Positions 62,505 through 64,000 of a DNA stretch of 64,000 nt are shown in pieces (the stretch's first letter is position 1; the number at the start of each line of letters is the position of its first letter). The position numbers and the translations under genes were made by a program. Source of the DNA: DASXMT01 sp963781305 (GTDB lineage: Bacteria > Actinomycetota > Acidimicrobiia > Acidimicrobiales > RAAP-2); NCBI GenBank assembly GCA_963781305.1, contig CAWAFL010000001.1:1-64000 (forward strand), written 5' to 3'. Under the pieces are notes generated by a model. That model saw only the letters and a program-made list of their open reading frames with translations. It did no database searches and was not told the origin of the DNA.

Positions 62505-64000
62505 ATGCAGGACGAGACTGCGTCCCAAACAGGCGTCGGATCGCCAGAGGTCGATAAACAGGGCGGCGCCGTGCAATTCTCGAATATGGCGCTTGATCTC
62601 GACGCCTGCACACTGAAATGGGAGTCCGGCGAGCCCATTGCGCTCACCCGCGCCGAGTTCGCGCTCCTGCGGGTCTTCATCCAGCGGCCGGGTCGCGTGT
62701 TGAGCCGCGACATGCTCCTGAACGCGGTCTCCAACCGGCGAATGGAGCCCTACGACCGAAGCGTCGACGTGCTCGTGAGCCGCCTGCGCCACAAGGTCGA
62801 GCCTAACCCGAAGCAACCCCGTCTGATCGTCACCGTGCCCGGCGAAGGATACCGGTTCGACGGTGGACCCGTTGAGAGGACGGCCGCCGCGCCAGGCTCG
62901 CGCTTAAGCGAACCGCCGCCGCGCCAGGACCCCGGCCGGCGCTGGTTTCCGCCATCGAAGCTGCCAGTTTCGATCAGCGGAACTCGTGCCCAACCGCCCT
63001 TGGCTCTTGGCCATGGCCGGCCTTGCGATCGGCGCCTTGGCGGCATTCGGCGCCGATTGGCTCCTCAGGCCAGCCGACCGGGCCGCCTTGCACGAGCCGC
63101 TCGTCGCCGTCCTGCCATTCGACGACCTCGGACGAACGGCGGAGCGCGACAATTTCGGCCGGGCGGTCGGCGAGGACCTGCGGACCCTTCTGTCCACCTT
63201 CCCCGGCATCCGCGTGCTGTCGGAGAAACTGCCCGACGCCGGCTCTCCGGCCGCCGATTTCGTGTTGCGCGGCGGGGTCCTGGAGAGCCCGGACGAGGTC
63301 CGGGTGACGGCCCAGCTGACCGACGCGAGGACCGGCGTCAACGTTTGGGCCGACCATTTCACCCACGACGGCGCGAACGTCGTCGCGGCGCAAGAGGCGG
63401 TCGCGATGCGTATCGCTGATGCGGTCGCCGGGCTGCAAGGCTCGCTGCGCGGCGAGGAAGAAAGACGAGCGTGGCAAAGGGCCGCCCAGTCGCTCGGCGA
63501 ATACGACTACTATCTGCGCGGCTCTTCATACGCTTATCGTCCGACGTGCGAAGACGACATGAAGGCCCGCGAGATCTTCGAAGAGGGTCTGAACCGGCAT
63601 CCTCGGTCGGCCCTGCTGCGGGTGGAGCTGGCGTTCACCTACGCCAATGCGGTCGAGTTCTACTGCAGCTCCGATCCCCGGGGAGACATCGAGCGGGCGT
63701 GGTCGCTCGCTCGGCAAGCGATGCAGACGCCGGATGCATCGACGCTCACAAACTTTCACGGCCACTGGCTGATGGCGGCGCTCTACCAATGGCGCGAACA
63801 CGATTTCGCCAGATCGATCCGCGAGGCGGAGCTCGCTGTCCAGCTTGCGCCCTACGACATCCGGTCACGCGCGGAACTGTCCTTTTACGTCGCCAATGCC
63901 GGCAAGCTGGAGCAGGCGGCGGCGTGGTCGGCGACCGCGGCGCGCGGACGCCTCGCCCCCTACGGCTATCAAAATCTTGCCTGGGCCTACTACCTGATGG
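62505..64000 (+). CDS. Winged-helix regulator fused to a TPR region (one frameshift, cut by window edge)
   Basis: Residues ~25-115 are an OmpR-type winged helix: EPIALTRAEFALLRVFIQRP, GRVLSRDMLLNAVSNRRMEP, RSVDVLVSRLRHKVEPNPKQ and VTVPGEGYRF, without a receiver domain. After a slip near 62950-62990 a membrane helix follows (PWLLAMAGLAIGALAAFGAD), then a TolB-like segment (EPLVAVLPFDDLGRTAERDN, DARTGVNVWADHF) and TPR helices (NRHPRSALLRVELAFTYANA). CadC-like architecture: a membrane-bound regulator sensing an outside signal. ATG 62505 has GGAG 6 bases upstream. The 3' end lies beyond the window. Confidence 0.82.

Noticed and set aside
1..64000. Search for tRNA, rRNA, CRISPR arrays, prophage and complete insertion sequences
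   Set aside because: No cloverleaf-like segments, regular spacer arrays, integrase or intact transposase recognised by eye; short RNAs cannot be excluded without a covariance-model scan.

Overview
The window is a GC-rich stretch of an alphaproteobacterial chromosome, most likely from the Hyphomicrobiales (Rhizobiales). Evidence: a short-form ProS without the editing insertion followed by lolC-lolD, a YfgM-like TPR gene overlapping der, a GcrA-type regulator, a CenR-like response regulator, and rhizobial-type palindromic repeats such as the GTCATTGCGAGC family. A Beijerinckiaceae or Methylocystaceae relative is plausible but not proven. No rRNA, tRNA, CRISPR array or intact transposase was seen.

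Layout. 0-8.9 kb: a CPA1 antiporter with a cyclic-nucleotide domain, a HicB-like gene joined to lolCD, proS, two small genes, and an overlapping three-gene unit (response regulator, cNMP-binding protein, zincin). 9-15.2 kb: penicillin-acylase-family hydrolase, exonuclease III, a LolA-like protein and a class III aminotransferase. 15.3-20.3 kb: a repeat-rich patch with a tandemly duplicated DUF559 fragment and a porin remnant, then an OprB-type porin, MsrQ and a Yip1-family protein. 20.3-24.8 kb: a four-gene ribose-type ABC importer. 25-29.5 kb: a large soluble hybrid histidine kinase and a DJ-1/PfpI protein. 29.6-38.6 kb: exopolyphosphatase, a LysE-type exporter, PPK2, a Na/Pi cotransporter-like protein, a P2A-type Ca2+ ATPase and a class III cyclase. 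38.7-40.6 kb: repeats, a DUF5343 protein and a GcrA-like protein. 41-43.1 kb: der and its TPR partner. 43.3-45.9 kb: a repeat-damaged two-component system.

The most striking part is 45.9-59.4 kb, a redox and iron block. It holds a b-type cytochrome with a PepSY partner, a Tat-exported HiPIP, a Cyc2-like fused monohaem cytochrome/outer-membrane barrel, and three consecutive dihaem c4-type cytochromes. Opposite these lie a Tat-type DyP peroxidase overlapping a secreted beta-propeller gene, an Fe(III)-type FbpABC importer and a manganese catalase. The combination resembles the parts list of outer-membrane iron oxidation or electron uptake (Cyc2, c4-type Cyc1 and HiPIP/Iro in acidophilic iron oxidisers). 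The function here is inferred. The window ends with acdS (ACC deaminase), a BBE-type FAD oxidoreductase and a partial winged-helix/TPR regulator.

Many otherwise well-conserved genes (lolC, lolD, proS, der, the sugar ABC genes, the DyP gene, acdS) carry several single-base frameshifts, clustered in patches and beside long intact genes. I treat these as probable consensus errors and give the full extent of each gene.
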